A DNA stretch of 7,050 nt from Spirochaetaceae bacterium. Its GTDB lineage: Bacteria; Spirochaetota; Spirochaetia; UBA9216. The notes beneath the pieces were generated by a model. It saw only the letters and a list, made by a program, of their open reading frames with translations. It made no database searches and was not told the origin of the DNA. The position numbers were made by a program, and so were the translations under genes. The stretch lies in the NCBI GenBank assembly GCA_028527945.1, contig JAQQAK010000225.1:1-7050 (forward strand). Reading direction: 5' to 3'. Shown one piece after another: positions 1 to 6,055 of the stretch; position 1 is the first letter of the stretch; every line of letters starts with the position of its first letter.

Positions 1-3
1 CGC

Positions 4-19
4 TATATTGTCATACAAT
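4..19 (+). promoter_or_regulatory. possible -10 region of a tuf promoter, cut by the window edge
   Basis: Two overlapping -10-like hexamers are visible, TATATT at 4-9 and TACAAT at 14-19. The -35 element for either would lie at or beyond the left edge. A start point around 16-26 would leave a leader of about 30-40 nt before tuf. A third reading, TTGTCA (8-13) with TAGTAT (32-37) at an 18-bp spacing, would put the start point on the SD site and is less likely. The choice cannot be settled without upstream sequence, and tuf may instead be transcribed from genes further upstream. Confidence 0.25.
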
Positions 20-43
20 TTGGTAAGCCATTAGTATCGTAGT

Positions 44-50
44 AAGGAGG
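44..50 (+). promoter_or_regulatory. strong ribosome binding site of tuf
   Basis: AAGGAGG is a near-complete match to the anti-SD sequence of 16S rRNA and sits 5 nt before the ATG at 56. It is the best SD match in the window, which fits the very high expression expected of EF-Tu. Confidence 0.9.
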
Positions 51-55
51 AAAAA

Positions 56-1240
56 ATGGCTAAAGAAAAGTTTGAAAGAACGAAGGATCATGTTAACGTA
101 GGTACAATCGGACACGTTGACCATGGTAAAACTACTCTTACTGCCGCCATTTCCATGTATTGTTCAGCAAAACAGGGTGGCAAGATTATGAATTATGACG
201 ACATTGATAACGCACCGGAAGAAAAAGCTCGAGGTATAACCATTAATACTCGTCATATTGAGTATGAAACAGACAACAGGCACTATGCTCACGTTGACTG
301 TCCGGGTCACGCTGACTATATCAAGAACATGATTACTGGTGCTGCACAGATGGATGGAGCTATTATTCTTGTAGCTGCAGATTCTGGTCCAGAACCACAG
401 ACAAGAGAACACATTCTTCTTGCTGGTCAGGTTGGAGTTCCTAAGCTTATCGTTTTCTTAAACAAGATGGACCTTGCTGATCCTGAACTTGTTGAACTTG
501 TTGAAGTAGAAGTACAGGAGCTTTTGGAAGCTTATGGTTTTCCATCAGATTGTCCTATTATTAAGGGATCTGCATTCGAAGCAATGTCAAATCCTGAAGA
601 TCCTGAAAAGACAGCTTGTATTCAGGAACTTCTTGATGCTATGGATTCATACTTTCCAGTTCCAGAAAGAGCTGTTGATAAGCCATTCTTGATGCCTATT
701 GAAGATATCTTCTCAATACAGGGACGTGGTACTGTTGTAACAGGTCGTATTGAAAGAGGTGTTATTCATGTAAATGACGAGATTGAAATTGTAGGTATCA
801 AAGATACTTCAAAGACAACTTGTACTGGTGTTGAAATGTTTAACAAACTTCTTGATGAAGGACAGGCTGGTGATAACATCGGAGCACTTCTTAGAGGTGT
901 TGATAAGAAAGATGTTGTTAGAGGTCAGGTTCTTGCAAAGATTGGTTCAATTACACCACATGTTAAGTTTAAAGGTACAACTTATGTACTTTCAAAGGAA
1001 GAGGGTGGTAGACACTCACCGTTCTTTTCTGGATACAGACCTCAGTTTTACTTTAGAACAACAGATATTACAGGAACAGTTAATCTACCTGCAGATAAGC
1101 AGATGATTATGCCTGGTGATAATGCTGAGCTTGAAATTGAACTTATCCATCCAATTGCTATGGAGAAAGGTCTTAAGTTTGCTATCCGTGAAGGTGGAAG
1201 AACAGTTGCCAGTGGTCAGGTAGCTGATATTATCGAATAA
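56..1240 (+). CDS. tuf: elongation factor Tu (EF-Tu)
   Basis: Translational GTPase that carries aminoacyl-tRNA to the ribosomal A site in the cytoplasm; 394 residues, the usual length. All G-domain motifs are present: G1 GHVDHGKT (19-26), effector loop RGITI (59-63) with the conserved Thr62, G3 DCPGH (81-85), G4 NKMD (136-139) and G5 SAF (172-174). Domain 2 begins near residue 210 with the GRGTVVTGRIERG motif. Domain 3 ends with the conserved AIREGGRT stretch. The ATG at 56 is fixed by the SD site at 44-50 and by the family-typical MAKEKF start. The helix after QTREH reads LLAGQVGVP, where most EF-Tu have Arg in place of Gly124. The gene lies directly upstream of the S10 cluster, an order I associate with spirochaetes, and the sequence looks Treponema-like. 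Identity is certain; the taxonomic reading is inference. Confidence 0.99.
   Translation: MAKEKFERTKDHVNVGTIGHVDHGKTTLTAAISMYCSAKQGGKIMNYDDIDNAPEEKARGITINTRHIEYETDNRHYAHVDCPGHADYIKNMITGAAQMDGAIILVAADSGPEPQTREHILLAGQVGVPKLIVFLNKMDLADPELVELVEVEVQELLEAYGFPSDCPIIKGSAFEAMSNPEDPEKTACIQELLDAMDSYFPVPERAVDKPFLMPIEDIFSIQGRGTVVTGRIERGVIHVNDEIEIVGIKDTSKTTCTGVEMFNKLLDEGQAGDNIGALLRGVDKKDVVRGQVLAKIGSITPHVKFKGTTYVLSKEEGGRHSPFFSGYRPQFYFRTTDITGTVNLPADKQMIMPGDNAELEIELIHPIAMEKGLKFAIREGGRTVASGQVADIIE
1206..1233 (+). promoter_or_regulatory. candidate internal promoter for the S10 cluster, inside the 3' end of tuf
   Basis: TTGCCA (1206-1211) matches the -35 consensus at 5 of 6 bases. After a 16-bp spacer comes TATTAT (1228-1233), also 5 of 6 against the -10 consensus. 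An extended -10 TG dinucleotide sits at 1225-1226, one base ahead of the hexamer. Transcription would begin near 1240, at the tuf stop codon, giving a leader of about 54 nt that contains the 1253-1277 hairpin before rpsJ. The caveat is that these bases also encode the conserved EF-Tu C-terminus, so the match could be chance. Confidence 0.4.
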
Positions 1241-1252
1241 TTTTAAGACACA

Positions 1253-1277
1253 TAACCCGGCTAGTTTAGCCGGGTTA
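1253..1277 (+). terminator. perfect GC-rich hairpin between tuf and rpsJ; weak terminator, attenuator or processing site
   Basis: TAACCCGGCTA (1253-1263) and TAGCCGGGTTA (1267-1277) form an uninterrupted 11-bp stem closed by a GTT loop, starting 13 nt after the tuf stop. No U-run follows (the next bases are ATTGTCAGGAGG), so it does not look like an efficient intrinsic terminator. It ends 6 nt before the rpsJ SD site. Likely roles are partial attenuation that keeps tuf output above S10 output, protection of the tuf mRNA 3' end, or an RNA processing site. The stem is seen directly; the role is inferred. Confidence 0.5.
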
Positions 1278-1283
1278 ATTGTC

Positions 1284-1289
1284 AGGAGG
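1284..1289 (+). promoter_or_regulatory. rpsJ ribosome binding site, fixes the ATG start at 1294
   Basis: AGGAGG lies 4 nt before the ATG at 1294. An in-frame TTG at 1279 would extend the protein by five residues, but it lies upstream of this SD site, has no SD of its own and overlaps the hairpin region, so it is not the start. Confidence 0.85.
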
Positions 1290-1293
1290 AATA

Positions 1294-1605
1294 ATGGCCA
1301 ATAAAGATAGGATTCGTGTGAGATTAAGAGGGTTTGATGTAGAGCTGGTTGATCAGAGTGCAAAGTCTATTGTGCAAACTGTAGGAAAAGCTGGTGCAAA
1401 GGTTGCAGGACCTATACCTCTTCCCACAAGAATTAATAAATATACTGTTCTTAGGTCTCCTCATGTTAACAAGAAGTCCAGAGAACAGTTTGAGATGAGA
1501 ACACATAAGAGACTGATTGACATTTTAGACCCTACTTCAAAAGTTATGGACGCTTTAATGACTTTAGAGCTTCCCGCTGGCGTTGATGTAGAGATTAAGC
1601 AGTAA
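1294..1605 (+). CDS. rpsJ: 30S ribosomal protein S10
   Basis: S10 sits in the head of the 30S subunit near S3; in other bacteria it also acts as NusE in transcription antitermination. The product is 103 residues, normal for the family. It begins MANKDRIRVRLRGFD and carries the conserved LPTR segment, the YTVLRSPHVNKKSREQFEMR loop and the LIDIL helix, followed by a C-terminal strand ending VDVEIKQ. The ATG at 1294 follows AGGAGG at the right distance and gives the usual N-terminus. It is the first gene of the S10 cluster, 53 nt after tuf and 31 nt before rplC. It may be read both from tuf and from a candidate promoter within the tuf 3' end. Nothing in the protein looks abnormal. Confidence 0.99.
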   Translation: MANKDRIRVRLRGFDVELVDQSAKSIVQTVGKAGAKVAGPIPLPTRINKYTVLRSPHVNKKSREQFEMRTHKRLIDILDPTSKVMDALMTLELPAGVDVEIKQ

Positions 1606-1636
1606 CGGTAAATTTAGTTTTTATTTGAGGTATACG

Positions 1637-2257
1637 ATGTTAGGGCTAATCGGCAAGAAAGTCGGAATGACACAGGTTTATGATGAAAATGGAGTTATGA
1701 CTCCAGTTACAGTAATTAAATTCGAAGATAATGTAGTTGTTGGAAATCGAAGCGTTGAAAAAGACGGATATGAAGCCTGTGTGTTGGGAACTGTTGATAA
1801 GAAAACAAGTAGGGTTACAAAACCTTATGGTGGTCAGTTCCCTGAAGGAGTTGAACCTAAACAGTATCTTTATGAAATGAGAGATTTTGACCTTGAAGGC
1901 GAAATTGGAAAAGCTTACGGAGTTGAGGTTTTAGAGAATCTTAAGTTCGTTGATATAATTGGAACTACAAAGGGAAAAGGATATCAGGGAGTTATGAAAC
2001 GCCACGGTTTTGGTGGTGGACGAAAAACTCATGGTTCAAAATTTCATAGAGCTAATGGTTCAACTGGTATGGCCGCTTATCCATCCAAAGTAATTAAGGG
2101 CACAAAAATGCCTGGAAGAATGGGCGGCGAAAGAAAAACGGTGCAGAATCTGAAAGTTGTCAGAGTTGATGCAGAAAAGCAGATTATTCTTGTTAAGGGC
2201 GCAGTACCAGGAGCACGTGATAGTGTTGTTTTGGTAAGACGAGCCAAGAAGAAATAG
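1637..2257 (+). CDS. rplC: 50S ribosomal protein L3
   Basis: L3 binds 23S rRNA early in 50S assembly and sends an extended loop toward the peptidyl-transferase centre. The product is 206 residues, a typical length, starting MLGLIGKKVGMTQVY. The central loop is recognisable from GGGRKTHGS to KMPGRMGG (about 126-164), and the C-terminal barrel ends with the conserved LVKGAVPGA stretch. An in-frame TTG at 1625 adds four residues, but the ATG at 1637 gives the family-standard N-terminus and follows the weak SD TTGAGGT (1625-1631). In the loop, the segment matching E. coli GQNQTPG reads GMAAYPS (144-150), so the glutamine methylated by PrmB in E. coli (Q150) is Ala147 here. rplD follows after 14 nt. 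Confidence 0.98.
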   Translation: MLGLIGKKVGMTQVYDENGVMTPVTVIKFEDNVVVGNRSVEKDGYEACVLGTVDKKTSRVTKPYGGQFPEGVEPKQYLYEMRDFDLEGEIGKAYGVEVLENLKFVDIIGTTKGKGYQGVMKRHGFGGGRKTHGSKFHRANGSTGMAAYPSKVIKGTKMPGRMGGERKTVQNLKVVRVDAEKQIILVKGAVPGARDSVVLVRRAKKK

Positions 2258-2271
2258 GTAAGGAAAAGAAT

Positions 2272-2907
2272 ATGAAAGCAAAGGTCTTTTCGATAAAAGG
2301 CGAAGAGATAAAAGATATAACTCTTAGTGATGATGTATTCGGCAGAGAAGTTAGTGAAGGTTCTATTTATTATGCAATAAGAAATGAACTCGCTAACAGA
2401 CGTGTTGGAACTGCATCTACAAAGGGGCGATCTGAAGTTGTCGGAAGCGGCGCTAAACCCTGGAGCCAGAAAGGTACAGGACATGCACGTTCAGGCAGCA
2501 AGAAATCTCCAGTATGGGTAGGTGGAGGAACAGTTTTTGGTCCTAAGCCAAGAGATTACTCATATACTATGCCTAAAAAGATGAAACGGGCTGCTATGAA
2601 GTCAATTCTCAGCCTGAAAGCACAGAATGAATCACTTGTTGTTGTGGAAGATTTTAGTGTTGAATCTGGTAAAACAAAAGATTTGGTAACTATTCTAAAA
2701 AATCTTTCCGCGGAAGGAAGAACAGTAATTGTTTTAAAAGATGATGATGCGATGGTTAGAAGAGCAGGACGAAATATTCCTGGGTTAAGCATACTTGCTT
2801 ATAATCGTCTTAATGCACATGATCTTTTTTATGGCAAGAAAATTGTTGTTCTGGAAACAGCAGCAGGAAATCTAAATGGTTTTTACGGACCAAAGGAGGC
2901 TAAATAA
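2272..2907 (+). CDS. rplD: 50S ribosomal protein L4
   Basis: L4 is an early 50S assembly protein whose extended loop lines the narrowest part of the nascent-peptide tunnel. In E. coli it also represses its own S10 operon; whether it does so here is unknown. The product is 211 residues, normal for the family. The loop (about residues 55-95) is clear: KPWSQKGTGHARSGS, then SPVW and VFGPKPRDYSY, followed by the KKMKRAAMKSILS helix. The position usually occupied by Arg in KGTGRAR is His71 here. The ATG at 2272 follows AAGGA (2260-2264) with a 7-nt spacing. The end of the gene contains the SD site of rplW, and only 2 nt separate the two genes, suggesting translational coupling. Confidence 0.98.
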   Translation: MKAKVFSIKGEEIKDITLSDDVFGREVSEGSIYYAIRNELANRRVGTASTKGRSEVVGSGAKPWSQKGTGHARSGSKKSPVWVGGGTVFGPKPRDYSYTMPKKMKRAAMKSILSLKAQNESLVVVEDFSVESGKTKDLVTILKNLSAEGRTVIVLKDDDAMVRRAGRNIPGLSILAYNRLNAHDLFYGKKIVVLETAAGNLNGFYGPKEAK

Positions 2908-2909
2908 TA

Positions 2910-3212
2910 ATGGACAATATGAATATACTTATAGAGCCTGTTTTGACTGAAAAAACTAATGATATGAGAGAAGGTGAAGCCAAAAAATATGTATTTAAGG
3001 TAGACCCTCGTGCTAATAAAGTTCAGATTATGGGAGCGGTTAAGGAACTTTTTAATGTCCAGCCAATTTCATGCAATATTGTTAATGTTAAATCTAAACC
3101 AAAGATGGCAAGAACAAAATCAGGCATGAGATATGGTAAGACAACTCCCTGGAAGAAAGCTATAATCACACTTAAAGCCGGCGACAGCATTGCTGCCGTT
3201 GAAGGTGTGTAG
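2910..3212 (+). CDS. rplW: 50S ribosomal protein L23
   Basis: L23 lies at the exit of the peptide tunnel, where trigger factor and the signal recognition particle dock. The product is 100 residues, within the family range. Visible hallmarks are ILIEPVLTEKT near the N-terminus, YVFKVDPRANKVQI (about 27-40), the VNVKSKPKMAR segment and the WKKAIITLKAGD strand near the C-terminus. Two starts are possible: ATG 2910 and ATG 2919 three codons later. The SD site AAAGGAGG (2892-2899, inside rplD) is 10 nt from the first and 19 nt from the second, so 2910 is preferred. rplB follows after 14 nt. Confidence 0.97.
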   Translation: MDNMNILIEPVLTEKTNDMREGEAKKYVFKVDPRANKVQIMGAVKELFNVQPISCNIVNVKSKPKMARTKSGMRYGKTTPWKKAIITLKAGDSIAAVEGV

Positions 3213-3226
3213 GTTAGGGGGCTATA

Positions 3227-4051
3227 GTGGGAATTAAGAAGTATAATCCAAGAACACCGAGTTTAAGATATAAAACAAGTCTTACTTTCGATGAAATTAC
3301 AACCACCGAATCTGAAAAATCTTTAACTGTTGGAATTAATAAAACTGCTGGACGTGGTGCCGGCGGTAGAATTGCAGTAAGAAGAAGAGGCGGCGGGCAT
3401 AAAAGAAAATATAGAGTTATTGACTTTAGAAGGGATAAAGCAGGAATCCCTGGTAAAGTTGCTACAATAGAATATGATCCAAACAGAACAGCTAATATAG
3501 CGCTTGTAAATTATGCAGATGGTGAAAAGAGATATATTCTTGCACCAAAAGGTTTAAAAGTTGGTTCTACAGTTGTTAGTGGTCCTGATGCACCTATTGA
3601 AATAGGAAATAATTTACCACTTGAGAACATTCCTCTTGGTATGAATGTTCATAACGTAGAATTACAGTTGGGTCGTGGTGGACAGCTTGTTAGATCAGCT
3701 GGTTTATCAGCTTCAGTAGCAGCTAAAGAAGGTGACTACGTAACTTTAAAATTGCCTTCAGGCGAAATGAGAATGGTCTTTAAAAAATGTTCTGCAACAT
3801 TAGGTATTGTAGGCAATGAAGATCATATGAATGTTTCACTTGGTAAAGCCGGAAGATCTAGATGGCTTGGCAATAGACCTAAGGTTAGAGGTGTTGTTAT
3901 GAATCCGCATGACCATCCGCATGGTGGTGGTGAGGGTAAAACTTCTGGAGGACGACATCCTGTTTCTCCATGGGGTAAGCCGACCAAAGGTTACAAGACA
4001 AGGAAGAATACAAAGTCTTCTGGAAAGTTTATTGTAAAGAAGCGAAAGTAG
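3227..4051 (+). CDS. rplB: 50S ribosomal protein L2
   Basis: L2 is needed for joining of the subunits and for peptidyl-transferase activity; it binds 23S rRNA near the active site. The product is 274 residues, the usual length. Features in order are the N-terminal KYNPRTPSLRYKTS, the AVRRRGGGHKRKYR basic patch, the YDPNRTANIALV and DGEKRYILAP strands of the OB-like domain, the GKAGRSRWLG region, and the C-terminal MNPHDHPHGGGEG loop (225-237). That loop carries the conserved histidine important for activity. The start is GTG at 3227, with a G-rich SD AGGGGG (3216-3221) 5 nt upstream; it yields the expected N-terminus. The TAG stop is part of the AGGAGA SD site for rpsS. Confidence 0.99.
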   Translation: MGIKKYNPRTPSLRYKTSLTFDEITTTESEKSLTVGINKTAGRGAGGRIAVRRRGGGHKRKYRVIDFRRDKAGIPGKVATIEYDPNRTANIALVNYADGEKRYILAPKGLKVGSTVVSGPDAPIEIGNNLPLENIPLGMNVHNVELQLGRGGQLVRSAGLSASVAAKEGDYVTLKLPSGEMRMVFKKCSATLGIVGNEDHMNVSLGKAGRSRWLGNRPKVRGVVMNPHDHPHGGGEGKTSGGRHPVSPWGKPTKGYKTRKNTKSSGKFIVKKRK

Positions 4052-4061
4052 GAGATAGATA

Positions 4062-4343
4062 GTGGCTAGGTCAATAAAGAAAGGTCCTTTTATAGAAAGG
4101 AAACTGTACAAAAAAATCGTTGAAATGGCAAAAGAAGGTGATAAAAAAATGATTAAAACATATTCTAGATCATCTACTATTATCCCTGAAATGGTTGGAT
4201 TTACAGTATCTGTTTACAATGGAAAAACCTGGGTTCCTGTTTATATTACAGAAAACCTTGTAGGACATAAGCTTGGAGAATTTTCTCCAACAAGATTTTA
4301 CAGAGGTCACGCAGGTTCTGATAAGAAAGCAGGGAAGAGATAG
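4062..4343 (+). CDS. rpsS: 30S ribosomal protein S19
   Basis: S19 forms a complex with S13 in the 30S head near the A-site tRNA. The product is 93 residues, typical. It shows the family start MARSIKKGPF, the YSRSSTIIPEMVG segment (about 35-47), YNGKTWVPVYITENLVGHKLGEF and the C-terminal FSPTRFYRGHAG tail. The start is GTG at 4062, preceded by AGGAGA (4050-4055), which overlaps the rplB stop codon. Ribosomes ending rplB are therefore placed on the rpsS initiation site. rplV follows after 8 nt. Confidence 0.99.
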   Translation: MARSIKKGPFIERKLYKKIVEMAKEGDKKMIKTYSRSSTIIPEMVGFTVSVYNGKTWVPVYITENLVGHKLGEFSPTRFYRGHAGSDKKAGKR

Positions 4344-4351
4344 GTAAGGTT

Positions 4352-4714
4352 ATGGAAGCAAAGAAAGGTTATAAAGCAAAATCTACACATTTAATGATTG
4401 CTCCTACCAAGCTTAGAAGAGTTGCAAATATTGTTAGAAACAAGCCTTATACAGAGGCTGTTGCAATTCTTGAGAGCCTTCCTCAGAAAGGTGCAGTTTA
4501 TATTCGAAAGACAGTTCAGTCTGCTGCAGCTAACGCACTTTTTCAAAATAAGAATCTTGATGAAGAAATGCTTTATATTAAGACTCTTATGGTAGATGAA
4601 GGCCCCCGGATGAAAAGAGTCTGGGCAAGAGGAAGAGGAAGAAGAGACATTCTTATTAAAAGAATGAGTCATTTAACTGTCGTTGTAGATGAAATTACGA
4701 GCGTGGGGGAATAA
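4352..4714 (+). CDS. rplV: 50S ribosomal protein L22
   Basis: L22 binds all domains of 23S rRNA, and its beta-hairpin lines the peptide tunnel opposite L4. The product is 120 residues, slightly long but within range. The helical core contains IAPTKLRRVANIVRNK (16-31) and the SAAANALFQNKNL helix (57-69). The tunnel hairpin runs from about DEGPRMKRV (82-90) through the arginine-rich RGRGRR (93-98) to KRMSHLTVVV. The ATG at 4352 gives the normal N-terminus. Its SD is unusual: AAGG (4346-4349) is only 2 nt from the ATG, so the preceding AGAGATAGG or coupling to rpsS may matter. The TAA stop abuts the rpsC ATG with no gap. Confidence 0.98.
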   Translation: MEAKKGYKAKSTHLMIAPTKLRRVANIVRNKPYTEAVAILESLPQKGAVYIRKTVQSAAANALFQNKNLDEEMLYIKTLMVDEGPRMKRVWARGRGRRDILIKRMSHLTVVVDEITSVGE

Positions 4715-5416
4715 ATGGGTCAGAAAGTTAATCCTGTAGGTTTACGTATCGGTATAAATAAAACCTGGAAATCTAAATGGTATGTGGACCCTAGAGAATA
4801 TGCAGATACACTGCATGAGGATCTTGTGATCCGAAAAACTCTTCTCAATTGTCCCGAAACCAAAGGCGCTGATATTGCTGATATTGAAATAATTCGACAT
4901 CCGCAGAGAATTTCGGTAATTATTCAAACATCAAGACCAGGAATCATTATTGGGTCCAAAGGATCTAATATTGAAAGAATCGGTAATAGACTACAGAAAA
5001 TTGCTGGAAAGAAGATACAGATTAAAATAAAAGAGATAAAGCAGCCTGAAAGTGATGCGCAGATAATTGCTCTTAATATTGCAAGACAGCTGAAATCAAG
5101 AAGTTCTTTTAGAAGGACTTTAAAAATGGCAGTAAATAATGCAATGAAAACAGGTATTCAAGGTATAAAGGTGAAAGTTTCGGGTAGACTTGGCGGTGCA
5201 GAAATGTCAAGAACTGAACAAATGAAAGCTGGACGTGTGCCTCTACATACTTTAAGAGCTAACATCGAATACGGATTCGCTGAAGCTGATACGACTTTTG
5301 GTCTTATTGGCGTTAAGGTTTGGGTATTCACTGGTGAAGTTTACAAAAAAGATCGGAAAGAGGATGCTGGACTTCTCGTAAAAAAACAGAGAGATAAATC
5401 CTCTGCAAGGAGTTAA
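4715..5416 (+). CDS. rpsC: 30S ribosomal protein S3
   Basis: S3 lies on the solvent side of the 30S head, at the mRNA entry channel, and takes part in mRNA unwinding. The product is 233 residues, normal. It starts with the invariant MGQKVNPVGLRIG. A type II KH domain follows, with the GxxG loop GSKG at 80-83 in the context PGIIIGSKG. The C-terminal domain includes GIKVKVSGRLGGAEMSRTE and the VPLHTLRANIEYG and GLIGVKVWVF strands. The ATG directly follows the rplV stop (TAAATG, zero gap). The only SD candidate is GGGGG at 4705-4709, 5 nt upstream, which would pair with one G-U wobble. Start coupling to rplV is likely. Confidence 0.99.
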   Translation: MGQKVNPVGLRIGINKTWKSKWYVDPREYADTLHEDLVIRKTLLNCPETKGADIADIEIIRHPQRISVIIQTSRPGIIIGSKGSNIERIGNRLQKIAGKKIQIKIKEIKQPESDAQIIALNIARQLKSRSSFRRTLKMAVNNAMKTGIQGIKVKVSGRLGGAEMSRTEQMKAGRVPLHTLRANIEYGFAEADTTFGLIGVKVWVFTGEVYKKDRKEDAGLLVKKQRDKSSARS

Positions 5417-5421
5417 TCGAG

Positions 5422-5838
5422 ATGCTTAGTCCGAAACGAACGAAATATAGGAAAAGGCAGCGTGGACGCCTAAGAGGAACCGCACACAGAGGTAATACTA
5501 TTGCTTATGGAGATTACGGTCTGGTTTCTCTTGAAAATAAATGGATAACAAACAGGCAGATTGAAGCTGCTCGTATTGCTATGACAAGACATATTAAAAG
5601 AGGCGGTAAAGTATGGATAAGAATATTTCCTGATATTCCATACACAAAGAAGCCTGCTGAAACAAGAATGGGTAAAGGTAAAGGTAATCCAGAATATTGG
5701 GTTGCTGAAGTAAAACCTGGTTCAGTTATGTTTGAAATGGCAGGAGTTTCAAGAGAGCTTGCTGAAGAAGCTATGCGTCTTGCTGGTAATAAATTGCCTA
5801 TCAAGGTTAAATTTGTAGAAAGAAGGAGTCTTGATTAG
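5422..5838 (+). CDS. rplP: 50S ribosomal protein L16
   Basis: L16 contacts the A-site tRNA elbow and completes late 50S maturation. The product is 138 residues, the standard size. It begins MLSPKRTKYRKRQRGR, followed by the GDYGLVSLENKWITNRQIEAARIAM region and the conserved TRMGKGKG loop (81-88), then the PGSVMFEM strand. Arg82 in that loop corresponds to the arginine hydroxylated by YcfD (RoxA) in E. coli; the residue is conserved, but whether it is modified here is unknown. The ATG at 5422 follows AAGGAG (5407-5412) at 9 nt; that SD site overlaps the end of rpsC. Only 2 nt separate it from rpmC. Confidence 0.99.
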   Translation: MLSPKRTKYRKRQRGRLRGTAHRGNTIAYGDYGLVSLENKWITNRQIEAARIAMTRHIKRGGKVWIRIFPDIPYTKKPAETRMGKGKGNPEYWVAEVKPGSVMFEMAGVSRELAEEAMRLAGNKLPIKVKFVERRSLD

Positions 5839-5840
5839 AC

Positions 5841-6041
5841 ATGAAAGATTCATTTAATGATTTAACATATGAAGAGCTTTTACTTAAAAGAGAAGAGCTT
5901 AAAAAGAAACATATGGATTGTCGATTTAGCAAGGTTCTTGGTCATGTAGAGAGCCCTATTGAGGTAAGAACACTCAGAAGACAGATATCAAGACTTAATA
6001 CGATTATTCACGAGTATGCACTCGGAATTCGAAAGGCTTAG
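5841..6041 (+). CDS. rpmC: 50S ribosomal protein L29
   Basis: L29 is a small, mostly helical protein near the tunnel exit, next to L23. The product is 66 residues, typical. It is expected to form an antiparallel helical hairpin: helix one is LTYEELLLKREELKKKH (about 8-24), the turn region reads GHVESPIEVRTLRRQ, and the last helix is ISRLNTIIHEY. The match to the usual LENPxRIRxVRRxIARIKT pattern is clear. The start ATG at 5841 has AAGGAG (5823-5828) 12 nt upstream, inside rplP. This is a long spacing for an SD site, so coupling to rplP is plausible. The TAG stop is followed by rpsQ after 14 nt. Confidence 0.97.
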   Translation: MKDSFNDLTYEELLLKREELKKKHMDCRFSKVLGHVESPIEVRTLRRQISRLNTIIHEYALGIRKA

Positions 6042-6055
6042 GACAGGAGATAAGA

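Noticed and set aside
1279..1293. In-frame TTG start that would lengthen S10 by five residues
   Set aside because: It lies upstream of the strong AGGAGG at 1284-1289, has no SD of its own, and S10 proteins start as MANKDRIRV-type sequences, matching ATG 1294.
1625..1636. In-frame TTG start that would lengthen L3 by four residues
   Set aside because: This TTG is part of the likely SD region, and the ATG at 1637 gives the standard L3 N-terminus.
2077..2484. Antisense open frame of 135 codons across rplC and rplD
   Set aside because: It lies opposite two clearly conserved genes, has no SD or promoter, and its translation has the low-complexity look of a shadow frame. The other antisense and offset frames were rejected for the same reason.
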